Assembly (NCBI GenBank): GCA_026874595.1
Contig: CM049316.1
Span: forward strand, 14,941,839-15,005,838
Direction of reading: 5' to 3'
Length of the DNA: 64,000 nucleotides
Source: Sipunculus nudus
Taxonomy: Eukaryota > Annelida > Sipuncula > Golfingiida > Sipunculidae
A model generated the notes under the pieces. It saw only the letters and a program-made list of their open reading frames with translations, was not told the origin of the DNA and did no database searches. Positions 36,108-48,954 of the stretch are shown in pieces. The first letter of the stretch is position 1; the number at the start of each line of letters is the position of its first letter. The translations under genes and the position numbers were made by a program.

Positions 36108-37546
36108 GTGAGTCAGCAGACCTTACATAGACGTTGGGACCAGGCTATAAAAGTTGGGGGGGGGGGGGGGGTAATTCTGTGGTTTGCCTCCCCCCCTCCC
36201 TCACATCCATTTTGCTAGTCAAATTTAATTAAGTAAAATTTCCTGAAATATTTATATTTTGTTTGTGTCATTGGCTTCAGAGGTATAAGGGAATGTGTCC
36301 AGTAACAAAATGAATTTATTTTTTTTTCTTTAAATTTATATATATATATATATATTTGAATCTGATTATATATTTTATATATTATAATTATATATAATAT
36401 TATATATATATATTTATCTATACTGTGGTTAGTTTTATTTTTGTGGGGAATAAAATTGAGCAATTTTCATTGTTTCAGTTTTTTGGTGAGGGTTTCACAA
36501 TTGCGCAATCTTGCTGTATAAAATCCAACACAAATATACCTTTGTTATATGAATTAATTATACAAAAAATACATGGGTTAATTTAAAAATTAGATAATTG
36601 AACACTTATAGAGCTGAAATAAGATCTGAGTGTTTATAATAGCAATCTTTGATCATACAAAGATCTGTTAGTATTTAGAATAATATAACTTTATCAATCA
36701 TTTACCTTTCAACTTGCCTTCCACAAATGCACAACAGCACTCTTATTCACAGAGATTTTATTTTTGCAACAATTCCCCTTTCATGAATATCACAGATTTG
36801 AAACCCTGGCAAACAAAAAGGCAACCACAGTATAAATATATCCATTTATAATCCCTCATATCTTCCAAACCTCTGCAAAAAAGTATAAAACAGGTGATTT
36901 TGAAATAATAAGTTTGTGTGCCAGGCTTGTCTTGCCAGAGACGTTAATAGTTGGCCAAAAATTACCCAATGGTAAGAGATAATTCACATTTTGTTGCAAA
37001 TGTATATATTTACCTTTAATTGTCTAAAAAAGAATTTTTTAGGCACTTAATTCCATTTGGGCAGATGTACATGCATGCCAAATAGTGGGCTGCATGGATT
37101 GTTCTGGAAATCAAGTTGCTGGAAGATCTTGAATAGCTTTGACTTGTCCAGAAGATTGGTGGTGCCTGCTTTAATTACCCAGTCACTGCTACAGAAAATA
37201 GTTTTACCAATATAATTAAAAAACTAACACATATTTCACTTATTTTGTGCTCATACTTAGGTATGGAGCACCTTAGTTTACCTTGACGTCACAAAGTCAG
37301 TGGTCACAGGACCAATTTTGTTAAAAAAGCTTATTGAGGTGTTTTAAGCTAAATATTCATCCTAATCCTACCTTCTCATATGGTTTACTTGACATTTAGG
37401 GGAAGAACCTTATTGACTTTGGGGTCAAAGATCAAGGTAACAGGGCCCATTTCTTGAAACAGGTTCTAGGCACGTTTTACTGTTCAGTTCCCAAACATTT
37501 CATCTTTAATGGATGGTTTACCTATAAAAACAGTAAAAGCGCTAGA

Positions 37547-38671
37547 GATTTTTGGCTCAGCTGACTATATGTTATTGCAGCTATAGTAATGGTCCTTTGT
37601 CTGTTGTCTGTGTATAAAAAAAGCACACATAAAAAAAATTCTACACATAGATGTCCCCAAGTTTTCATATGTTCAAAAATCAGGATCTATTTACTCATCT
37701 TACAAGCAAATCCATGGAATTAATGTCCCCTACTTTGGGATCTTGTTGTCTTTCATGCTTGATAAGCAACCAAAATTATGGCATGTGGAGAAAATCTTGA
37801 GGGCACATGAAAACTTAAACAGATCCACTATGACATGTTGAGACTTCTGCAGGTGAACATAAAAACTAAAACACATTGAGAAATAAGACCAAAATCCACT
37901 ATGATATGTGGAGTCATCTGCAGGCCAACATAAAAACTAAAACACATTGAGAAATTGGACCAAATTTTATAATTTTGTTTTTGAGCTGGAGGCTCAGAAA
38001 TATTTTCAGAAAGACACTCCAAAACCATTCCCAAGTGAGGTATGCATGAGAGCAATCACTGAGCCAAATTTTAATGAAATCGGATAATATTTAGGACAAT
38101 TATCGCACTAATACAAACCTGAGGGACAGGCAGACAAACCCAAATCAATGTCCCCCATCCACGGAAGCCAGGGGACAAAAAGGTTGAAGCTAGAGACTAT
38201 ATTCACAAGGATATAACTTTATTTAATCAAGATTCAATCATATACCAGAAACCAGATAAGAATTTGTTAATTATATAAGTAATATTAGCATGATTGTAAA
38301 ATCAGTCACTTTAATTTGGCCTAATTTTTTTCATGGCACATTTTTTCCTATATGCACTATTGACTTAATTTTCACTGTATGTATAGATAAGGATTAAACC
38401 TTGAAAATTTGAAATAAAAGCTGAAAGATTGGGCTAGAAATTGAATTTTTATTTTGAGGCCCTATTATATTTATTTGCATTGTCAAGCCCCAGCCAGCCC
38501 ACTCCGGTCACATCAGCCTTGCCTAGGTAACCGTATTAGTAATGCAACACTGGATGAGCTTTCACAGGTGTACAGTAATTTTCATATCAAAATCTTAATA
38601 TTTAAGATTTTTATTTAAGATTTTTACCTTCAAGGTCAACTTCAGCTGAGCACTGTGACACATGGGTCCCA
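37547..38671. repeat. hairpin-led dispersed repeat, copy 3 (diverged)
   Basis: The start ggctcagctgactatatgtt and the end cagctgagcactgtgacaca, then tgggtccc, match copies 1 and 2. The middle shares agccttgcctaggtaaccg with copy 2. It is more diverged and shorter. Confidence 0.7.
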
Positions 38672-38689
38672 GTTTCAATAAAAAAGTCA

Positions 38690-39320
38690 AGGACCCCCTT
38701 CTTAAAAAAACATTTTGATACAATTTAAGCCAAACATTTCATTTCAAGCCTTCCATCTTTCATTCTTTCATTATTGGATAGATTACCTACCTATAGGAGA
38801 AGAGCTCTGTTGATTTTGGGGGCCATAAGGTCATAGGTTCCGCTTTTTGAAAAAGTAAATGTTGACTGATTTGCAGCCTATTTTTTCTTTCAAAATTTTC
38901 TGTCTTTCACATATGGCTCATCTGTCAATCACTGAAAAATCCTGCTGAATTTGAGGTCACAAGGGTAAAGGTCAAGGTTACAGGACCCACTTTCTGAAAA
39001 AAAGTTGGCTCATGTTAAGCCAAACTTTTCATCCAAAGCCTTTAATCTTTAATAGATGTTACACCTACCAGTAGGGGAAGAGCTGAGGCTGATGATTTTG
39101 ATCGCATGTAACATAAGGTCAGAGGATGAAGTCACAGGACCCCCCTTTTCTTTAAAAAAAGCTTGTTGATGCATTTGGAGGCCAACTTAGCATCCCAAAC
39201 ATTAATCTTTTGAAGAGAGATTATCTATGGTACCTATTGGGGAAGAATCCTGTGAGAATTTTGAGTAAAAGGTCAATGTCCTCTTTAACTTGATTTTCAA
39301 AATAAAATCTGAAGAAATAT
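38690..39320. repeat. diverged tandem units related to the 22610 repeat
   Basis: Units repeat phrases such as cacaggacccactttctgaa and ttaagccaaacttttcat at about 200-base spacing. A similar single unit lies at 37290-37530. No coding frame is visible. Confidence 0.5.
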
Positions 39321-39897
39321 TGTGTTTTTGTTAACCCTATTATTTTTAAGTACTGTATATTTTCCTCCCAGATATTACATACCTGTTGTGCTACCAATTT
39401 TTTGAAGGAGTTCAGCAGATCAAAACTTGGGACCTTAAAAAATCATGGTCAGATTTGTGGAAAACATTGGTTATATAAGTGATTTTCACAACTTTGCTTC
39501 ATATTTGCCACTCAAATTTGTGCACACTTTTTTTTCATCCAAATTCTTGGAGGAAATTGAAAACTGGTGACTTTGACATTGATATTCATGGAAACATCTG
39601 AAAGATGTCATTGTATATGCTTCAGAATAAGGGAACCTGTTTTAAAGGGGGTATGCCTAATGTATGGGGATACCTATGGCATCTCTGATGCCTGAATTTC
39701 CTAGTTGAATAAGGTTGTTTTTTTTACACTTACACAGTGCCGCGCTCACACAAAGGCTGGGGTTAGATTCTTCCTGGTGTAATGTGTCAAAGGCAGTTTA
39801 TATTATAAATAATAGTTGTGTGAGTAATGGCTCTAACAATATATTTATATGCATTAATATTTCTTCTGAAAACAACATTTCAGGCAGTGTATGCTTG

Positions 39898-41426
39898 CAG
39901 GGTTGGCAAGTTTTAGGCATGAAGGTTTTAACCATAGGTTATAACCTGGTTAAAACCGCCCCGCCTAAAACAGGTTTTAGGCAGGTTTTAGGCACCAAAA
40001 GTGCCCAAAACCTATATTTGTTTACATTTTTTACTTAAAGATCTGTAAAACTACCATACTGGCTGGGGTGAAGCAGTCACAAGGCTTTGCTGGGCTTCTG
40101 GAAGCTATCAAGTATTAGAAATGCATGATTTCCTGTTGGCTGGTACCATGCAGTCTTCAAAGAGCCTGTATAGGTGTCTGAACATGAGACCATGTTTGTG
40201 TGGCACATAGTTTTATTGGCCAAGGTAATGACATTATCAGGACCTTTTGGGTTTCCTGATGAGTGCCCAGCTACCTTGAATGATGTAATACAGCCTCCAG
40301 TTTGCCCTTGTAAGACAGGGTATCACTATCAGAGGGGAGGACTACTTGATTAGACAAGTTAATTACAATTTATCAGGGTGATGGGGTCATAAAACCCAAT
40401 GGTCATAAGTCCTACTACTGTGTCCTAGTAGATGTTCATGTCAACTTTCATACATGACTAGGAGGATGCAATCAAAGCCCTTGCCCTGAAGACTGTTCTT
40501 GAGCAAACATTTTACTGAGTGATGCAGTCAGTGCCCCTCAGGCCTTCAGGTTTAACACAGCCCCTGAGTAATTATGAATATTCTGTGGTTTGCAACATAT
40601 TCATTGCAAAATATTTTCACATTTTCAGTTTTATACTAATTATAGTGTTTAATGAGGGTTCCATTTTTACAATTTCATCATAAAATTAACAGAGTATATC
40701 CATCATTATATAGAAGATAAGTATGTGCACAAAATCTTAAAATTTGACAAGGGATGACCTAGCTAAGGGAATAAACAAATAGTGGAAATTCTTGTTCATT
40801 ATCAGATATTATCATATTTTTAGTTTTATGGCTAGCATAAAAGATATGTAATAATTTATAAATCCAATCCATTGCTTTTTGCCATTGAAGCTACAGGCAT
40901 ACAAAATAAACATGTTATGTTAGTGAAGCTACAGTATAAAGAACTATTCATCAGTGTAAATGGAACAACATTTTAAATCCAGGAAAACTTCTTTTCCATT
41001 TATCACAAAATTTAATCCCTTGTGATCAAAAAGCCAATAAAAGTATCTGGTTATAAGCTTAAAGTAAGAGCATTTTTTTTATAAATTGGCAGTAATGGAG
41101 GTAGGAGAGTCGGAGAACTGTGTTCATAAGGAAATCCCTGAAGTAGTGTTGAATTCATTTGTTGCTTTTTTTTGTGTCATGGTTTAATTTGTTTAGTTTG
41201 AATAAAATGATCCTCAATTATAATTTGTTGAGCATATTTCTTTAATGCATTTAGATGTTTAACAATAAAACATAGTTAAACTAAAAGTCATAGGTAAGGG
41301 TAAATAAGGTTTTAGGCAGTTAAAGGCAGTTTTAGGCAGGTTATAACCTATTTTAGGCAGTTAAAGGCATGTTTTAGGCTCTGCCCTGCCGAAAACAGGT
41401 TTTGGGCAGCCTAAAACCCAACCCTG
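39898..41426. mobile_element. hAT-like non-autonomous element with TAGGCA subterminal repeats
   Basis: Its termini are CAGGGTTGG and CCAACCCTG. The 8-bp sequence TATGCTTG stands immediately outside both ends (39890-39897 and 41427-41434). Both subterminal regions carry many ggttttaggca motifs and a ggttataacc palindrome. The centre is AT-rich without a transposase frame. Terminal sequence and duplication length match the hAT superfamily. Confidence 0.85.
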
Positions 41427-42093
41427 TATGCTTGCTTATATAATGAATAACACTGCTGACATCATGTTGGTACCTAGTTTACCTGAGGCAATTACCATAG
41501 TCTTGTGCTCTCTAATATAATTTAATATAAATCTAATATAATTTGTATTGAGACCTCGCACATGCAATACACTCACTCACAGAGGAACTGCAGAGAAAAG
41601 TGCATGTACAAGAATTTCACCTTTGATTTAGAGGATGTGGAGACAAGCACCAAGAATAGCATTTATCTTGATTAAACTTGTGCACTTTGTATTGTGTGAG
41701 CTGAGATCACGTAGTGACTGCTGGAGGAAGTATTATATATATGTGTACTTAGTACATGTTGACAGAGGTCAGGTTATGACTGTTGAATGGAGTAAGATAG
41801 ATCTTCACGTGGTATATGCGATCAGAAGGTATTTATTGTTGTTAATTGAATATGATGTGCATTTCCTATATTGGTTATTATTATATTTCCTGAGACATTT
41901 CATTTACTGATTCAAAAATGAATAAGTGGTGACAGAATTTTTGGGAAATGGCAACTTAAAATCGAAAGATGCTGCAAGGGTAATGGGGAAGGTATTTAAC
42001 TCAGTGGGGGGGGGGGGGTGTATAACCCCAGTTCTGTTTCAACCATGCAGACTTTTGATATAACTTCAGAGACCCTCATATTATATTACTGTA

Positions 42094-42639
42094 TATATGT
42101 CGAGGGAAGAATGAGACTTAATCTCGGAAGATCCAGAATCCTCCAAGGAAAATTGAGAATTCTGATTTTTCCTGGGAATAATGGGAATTCCCATTCTTCC
42201 TGGGAAAAATGAGAATCATTTCATACTATGATTTGATTCTCAATTTTCCCGGGAAAAATGAGAATCCAGAGAAGGTATGAAGGGATTCCCATTCTTCCCG
42301 GGAAGAATGAGAATTCTCATTCTTCCTGGGACAAATGAGAATTCCAGTCTCTCCCGGGAAAATTGAGAATTCTCATTTTTCTGGGAGAGATTGGAATTAA
42401 GTTCTGCAATTCAAACCTGGGAAAAATGAAAATTCTCATTCTTCCCAGGAAGAATGGGAATTATTGATGCCAACTTAACTGTTTAATTTTTTTCATACTT
42501 ATTTATCTTTTTCAGAAAGAAATTTTGATCATCTTTCTTTCACATTAATTCTGAACTGTTCAAGTGTTAAAAAAGAAATAAATACTACACTCAAAATAGA
42601 AATATGTGAATAAAATATGAAGCTGACAAAAAGTGTTTA

Positions 42640-42684
<45 letters not shown>

Positions 42685-45473
42685 AGACATGAGATTGAAA
42701 TCCAGGCGGATTTTAAATTCGCCTAGACGAGATTGCGATTGTGATCTCGCCTAGGCGAGATTGCAGTTGTGATCTCGGCTAGACGGATTTTAAACTCGCC
42801 TAGACGAGATCACAATCGCAATCTTGCCTAGGCGAGATTAAAATCCATCATGGAGCAGGCCAGGATTTTAATCTCGCCTAGGCGAGTTTAAAATCTGTCT
42901 GGTGTCATCCAGGCAAGTTTAGAATCTGCCTGATATCACTTAGGCAAGTTTAAAATCTGCCTAGGCGAGATTAAAATAGTGATCTGATCTAATTTCCTAA
43001 TAAATTATGCATTGTAATTGACTTATGAAAGATGTTTTCAGTCAGATTTTCAATATTTTAACACTGAATTGTTATGTATATATTCACAAGTAATATATGA
43101 ATTAATATTTACAGAATATTATAGTATTAATGTAATAATTAACTTTTTTACAGTAATGTAATAATTAATCATGTAATAATTAACATTAATTTTGGAAATA
43201 GAATTATGAAATAGATATTTGATTATTACTTGCAACTTTGATGTGTTTCATGTGGTCTACAGCATCCATATCATACCAATGATTTGCTAAACATTAATTA
43301 ATCTTTATTTTTTTCCCAGTTTTCTTAACAACCTTGGGATTGTAAATATCACTTATAATTTTTACAAAAAATAATTTGTAATTGTATTTAAATATATGGC
43401 AATTAGAGAGTAACAGGAGGTATATTGAAGCACACTTATGAGATATTATGAAGAGCAAATCTGGGGGAAAAAGTCATCCACTTGCATACTGAATCAATCA
43501 TAGATAGATAGATGTACAGATAGATAGATTAGTCCAGATAGCTATTACTTCACTATTTAAAAAGTATATTACACATTAACATAAACAATCATCCTATTTG
43601 ATAATTCTTACAGGACAAACAGAACAAATTAGTTGGTTGATATAGTTCAAATGTTTCTTTTCACCCAAGTATTCAACACTCAACAGTCAAAACATGTACA
43701 CTTATGGTACAAAATATGCAGGGTATCAGTATTTATGATGGACTTTGATACACCATCCTTTTTTTGGTAATTAAACATCATATGAGAAAGGGTAAAAGTT
43801 GATACACATATGTATATATGTGAATATTTCTTTGTCTTATTTAGTCTTTTCTTCTAATGTATATAATATTCTTCTGATCTTTTTTTTTAATGTTTTGTGA
43901 GGGATTTTGTGAAGCTTCAATATTTATGTAGACTGTGTTACAAGATAACTGCCTTTTTTGGACAGTATTATATCATATCAGAGAAGATATGATTTCTAGA
44001 TTCATAGATTAATAGATCATTTACGCATGTGAACATGCATTGAATTTTATTGATAAAAAATAAATGAGCTATGACTCCTTTTGTCTTTTTAAAATACTAC
44101 ATTACTAATATTACTAATACCAGTTTTCCTTCAAATTAATATTGACAACAAAATTATTATGTAAATAATCAGCAGCAGCCCACATCATATATCATTTAAA
44201 TATGCCATATACAATACCAATGTAAGTTTCTTATTACCTAGTTTATTAATAAAAATATACAATAAAAAAATTTATGTTAATTATTACATAAATATTTTAA
44301 TATTCTGTAAATATTAATTAATATAAATTACTTGAGATCTATACATAACCATATTAATAAAAAATATATAATATAAAATATTCCATTCCCAAAATTAATG
44401 TTAATTATTACATTAATAATATAATATTCTGTAAATATTAATTAATATATTACTTGTGAATATATACATAACAATTCAGTGTTAAAATATTGAAAATCTG
44501 ACTGAAAACATCTTTCATAAGTCAATTACAATGCATAATTTATTAGGAAATTAGATCAGATCACTATTTTAATTTGACTAGGCAGATTTTAAACTCGCCT
44601 AAGTGATATCAGGCAGATTCTAAACTTGCCTGGATGACACCAGACAGATTTTAAACTCGCCTAGGCGAGATTAAAATCCTGGCCTGCTCCATGATGGATT
44701 TTAATCTCGCCTAGGCGAGATTGCGATTGTGATCTCGTCTAGGCGAGTTTAAAATCCGTCTAGCCGAGATCACAATTGCAATCCCGCCTAGGCGAGATCA
44801 CAATCGCAATCTCGTCTAGGCGAATTTAAAATCTGCCTGGATTTCAATCTCGTCTCTGACATATATATATATATATATATAAAACACGTTCGTTCATTTT
44901 TTGTTATAATATTATAATTGTATCTAGGCCAGGTTTCTGAGATGATTAAAAAAAATAATTTATGTTTAAAGGGCTTAAGAATAACTACATTTGTTGACAC
45001 AAAGTATTATGATGCTGTTTGTGTGTTTGTTGATCTGACCCCTTTGATCAATAAACATCAGTCAGTATTGATTGTGATGCAGTGTGATCAAAGGTTGTAG
45101 TGAAAATGTGTTTTCTATTTTTTTGATGACAAAAAATGTTACTGTTCTTATAGCAATAGTCAGTTAATAACATTTAAGTTTGGTTATAATACTGTAGTAA
45201 AATATGCAAACTTAACCCACCTTAACTATTTAAAGGATATAATTTAACAAATTGGAGCTGGCTGGGAATAATAAGAATTCTGGTTTTTCCCGAGAAAAAT
45301 CAGAATTCTCATTCTTCCTGGGAAAAATGAGAATCAAATCATAGTATGAAATGATTCTCATTTTTCCTGGGAAGAATGGGAAATTCCCATTATTCCCGGG
45401 AAAAATCAGAATTCTCATTTTTCCTGGGAGGATTCCGGATCTTCCCAGATTCTCATTCTTCCCTCGACATATA
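42094..45473. mobile_element. outer foldback element with palindromic GGGAAAAATGAGAAT arms
   Basis: Inverted ends tatatgtcgagggaagaatg and the complement ending ccctcgacatata bound the element. The arms pair over at least 200 bases (left from 42094, right 45250-45473). They share aagatcc-g/a-gaatcctcc and atcatttcatactatgattt. The left arm continues to about 42480 with more palindromic units (ttcttcccgggaagaatgag). The borders fit a TA target site. A second foldback element sits inside it. Confidence 0.75.
42682..44860. mobile_element. inner foldback element with CTCGCCTAGGCGAG palindromes, nested in the 42094 element
   Basis: The left arm (42682 to about 43205) and right arm (about 44381-44860) are nearly perfect inverted repeats of roughly 480-520 bases. 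They run from gtcaga.a.gagattgaaatcc inward to aattaacattaattttggga. The first 300 bases of each arm are built of tctcgcctaggcgaga palindromes. The element sits in a (TA)n run (42643-42681 and 44861-44881), which implies a TA target site. The spacer is AT-rich and holds no transposase. Confidence 0.85.
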
Positions 45474-46344
45474 CATAATATGAACTTATGGAGTCTTCCT
45501 TATTTCTAGCACTGTGCAAAGAAAACCTGGAAAACAGAAGGCTTGTGTGTCATTCTTATCATATGGTTGTCTTTATCCTCAATCAACAGGCAGTGCCACA
45601 TATGGACTATGCACTATACCTTTTTGAAAAATTAGGGTTAAAGTTTACTTATGCAAAGAATTATACTTAATATTTGGTATTAGCGCCATTTCAGCCTTCT
45701 GACATTAGAGGGTCTACAACCAGCGCACTGGCTGTCAGAGTCCCGTTACATCCTTCAGCAAGGAATGCATTTTCAGGCTCAATGAGGATGCAAATATTTT
45801 CGTCATTCCTGAAATTAGGCTACAAGTACGGTGTCACTTGATATAAACCAGACTAATCTTTAGCTTTATTAGTATACTTTCTGACAACACCTAACATGAG
45901 CAAGAGAAATTCTGTTTTGAATATTGGCAGATCCCTCTGCATGTTTGTTGAATTTCGTATCGCATGAATACAAGCTTGGCTCACACAGGTTACTGGATGA
46001 AGCCAACTTGTATGTGATCCAGGAAATGACTCTTTACCATAGACATGGAGTATCAGTTTGGGTAGGGAGTTCACATGTTTTTCTGTGTTAATTCATCATT
46101 GGAAGCCTGATGTTATTGTTAAGAATATGGGCTGTTTTCCAAAAAAAAGAATGCAATATGATAGAAGACCACTGCGATGCATTCCTTGATATGGCTTGTA
46201 TCATGACTCAAGTGAGGCCTACCAGCCCAATAAAATGTCTACTGAGTCGTGTTTGTCACGGCTAATTTGGTATGGGATGGGTCAAATTCTAGACTTATTT
46301 TGTCAGGATTGAGGTTGGAGTCTGTATGATGCACCAGTTTGATG

Positions 46345-46804
46345 CAGGGTTGGCATTCTTCCGGGAAGATAGGTATTTCTTCCCTTCCCAGGGAAGAAAA
46401 GGAAGTTTCTGGGAAGAAAAGGAAGTTAGGGAAGAAACTCTTGACTTTTTACCCGTAGGTTCCTGCATACTTTTATTAAACATGGAAACATATATAACAG
46501 AGAATCACAGAATATTGTATCACAACTAGAATACGTGTAGTCAACAAGCAACAACAAATCTGCTGAAATCAGAGTGGTACAGTTGAAGTGAGGGATAGAT
46601 TGAGTGGTATGGGTATCCTTTATACAACAAAGGGTGTGAACAACAATTTCTGATATGACAAGCCAACATGTCATTTGAACAACGTGAATTACAGGTAAGT
46701 TGTAATCCTATTTCTTCCCTGGGAAGAAATGGAAGAAAGTATTTCTTCCTTTCCAGGAAGAAAGTATTTCTTCCCTTCCCTCTGGGAAGATTGTGTCAAC
46801 CCTG
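46345..46804. mobile_element. hAT-like MITE with GGAAGAA palindromes
   Basis: The ends are CAGGGTTGGC and GTCAACCCTG, flanked by a perfect 8-bp duplication GTTTGATG (46337-46344 and 46805-46812). Both arms consist of ttcttccc/gggaagaa blocks that pair with each other and within themselves. It shares terminal bases but no interior with the 39898 element. Confidence 0.85.
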
Positions 46805-48060
46805 GTTTGATGTTACTTAACTGTCAGTCAATACTTTAGCAGATTTTACTTTAATGTAAATGGTACATAAAATAATGGATTAATAATTGATCATCAGTTT
46901 TCTTTTTTTCCTTCCAAATTGTCACCTGTAATTATTGTTACTTTTACAAAAGGTCAGTTGTTAAGAATCAGCCATATTGCAGATATAGCACAAAAAGAAT
47001 TTTTTCCATCCTTCGTTTTCCACTGCCGTTCATGGGGGCCCTGATTATATTAAAAGTGTTTCAAAAAACCAAATCTGGAATTAAATATAGATGTATTGAT
47101 AAAATAATGTGCCCCTATGAAACACAGTATGGGGACGGCTTACAAAGCAGTTATAGTTTCCACAGATTTGTTGCTGATCACTGTTGGTGCTTTTGTGATA
47201 TTCTGACTTTTTATGATCATTGTTTGACAGATCTAGGTCAAACCATGCATGTAAAAATCCGGGTGTATTGTTTGAATGATGCCAGCATTATTATATCCGG
47301 TTCAATGTCGAAAGATGACTATTAAAATTACATACATGCCAACATTTGAAATTTCAAAAGAGGTAGGCTGGGGTGGAGGGGCTGCTCAAGCCCTGGAGAT
47401 TCCAGTGACAGAGCTCCTGTGCAAGGGGTCTGGAAAGGGCAGCCCTCCAGAAGCTAAATGGATCTCTTAAATCTAGCTAATAACAAAGACAATGTATTTA
47501 TGATGAATAAATTGTATCATATGATATCACATGACATATGTATGACAAATTTTCCTCTCAATATTTCATAACCAAAACAGACCAGAAACAGTAACCAGTG
47601 GTCTTTGTGATATCACCAACATTAAAGTAAATTAATGCAAACACTATGCCATGCTGCAGTTAAGTACCAGTTACCACTGATATATGATGTATAACCAAGA
47701 TAACAGTAAATTTGTAATACTGATAAGATAAAAAACACCCTGCCATGCTGCAGTCAAGTTTTAGTAACCATTTATGTTTGAGGTATTACCAATATTACAG
47801 TGAACTTTTAATGTTAATTAAATAAAATATTAAGCCATGCTTTTCTTAATTAACATTAACCATTGATGTTTAAGGTGTCATCAAGATTACACTTATTAAC
47901 AGTGAACTTTTAACACTAAATATTCTTAAGGATATGCAGTTAAAATTTCTGGATCTTGGAAGCAGGGTAAGAAAAGCAGTAGGGATTGCTTCTAGAGGAG
48001 GTAGCTGTTGTAGTCACCTCAAAATCGGCAGACTAACCATTAAATCAGTGGGGTTGGCAT

Positions 48061-48954
48061 TAGTGGCAGAAGTCAGTTCCTTTATCATAATCGATCATCG
48101 GTTTGGGCAAACCGATCGATGATCGATTGTTGATCGGTTCAGACAAATATAAAGAAATGTGCAACTATCTGTGAAACTGTACTCTCTTAACCCAGCTGGC
48201 ATGTCTAATTAATTCTACCTGATGAAAAGAAGTTTTTGCCTTTTTATATTTTCCTTTTATCACTAAGATATGCTATCCAAAGTTTCATTTTAATTAATTA
48301 TAGTAATGAAGAATTAAACCACAGTCCAGGACATCTACTTGCTGGCCCTCATGAATACTACATATGTTAATTTCACCCCCAGGACTTTCATTTTATAACA
48401 ATTATGATGACTGCCGACATGCATACTGGTTTCACAGGCCTGCCAGAAAAATTACAGGCCCATATAATTTTTGGTAAAAAATTAAAAAATAAGTAATTGA
48501 AAGCTAAAAATATAATTACTCATGCGGCAGCGGCACCTGACATCAGTTGAGGAGATTATTTCTAAGAGAATCTTGCAAAATTGGCATAGACCTGGAGCAG
48601 TATGGAGCAATTTAAAGCCTTACCGCTCATATTTTGAAATGAACATCTCGTTAGAAAACTCTCCGCTTATTCTGCAGCTCCCTGCCAGTTCACAGAGGTT
48701 TAATGAGTCCTCCGTTCTCTCATCTACTGTGTCATACTCAGTTATATACGGAGGTTATTTGGGAACACAGACTCATTATATGAAGCGCGGAATGTTGTAA
48801 AAAATGGAAGAGTAATTTTTGCCTATAACTTAAAGACATTCTGGTAAAAACTATCATGAGTATGATGTAATCAATAGTTGCCTTTCGTAATTGAAATGAA
48901 AGTGGCAGCAAACCAACTGACTTTCAAAAAAACTCGATGATCGGCCCACCACTA
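48061..48954. mobile_element. hAT-like non-autonomous element, short copy
   Basis: The ends are TAGTGG...CCACTA, and a perfect 8-bp duplication GTTGGCAT flanks it (48053-48060 and 48955-48962). An 8-bp duplication with T/CAG-type ends is the hAT signature. It shares both halves with the 32003 copy, including tcgttagaaaactctccgct, but not that copy's 1.35-kb centre. Confidence 0.8.

Noticed and set aside
42118-42470. Regularly spaced palindromes that resemble CRISPR repeats
   Set aside because: The spacers are not unique and the whole block recurs inverted at 45250-45473. It is a transposon arm in a eukaryotic genome.
47032-47325. 97-codon open frame upstream of SMPD3
   Set aside because: No family pattern, no convincing start context, and isolated in AT-rich DNA.
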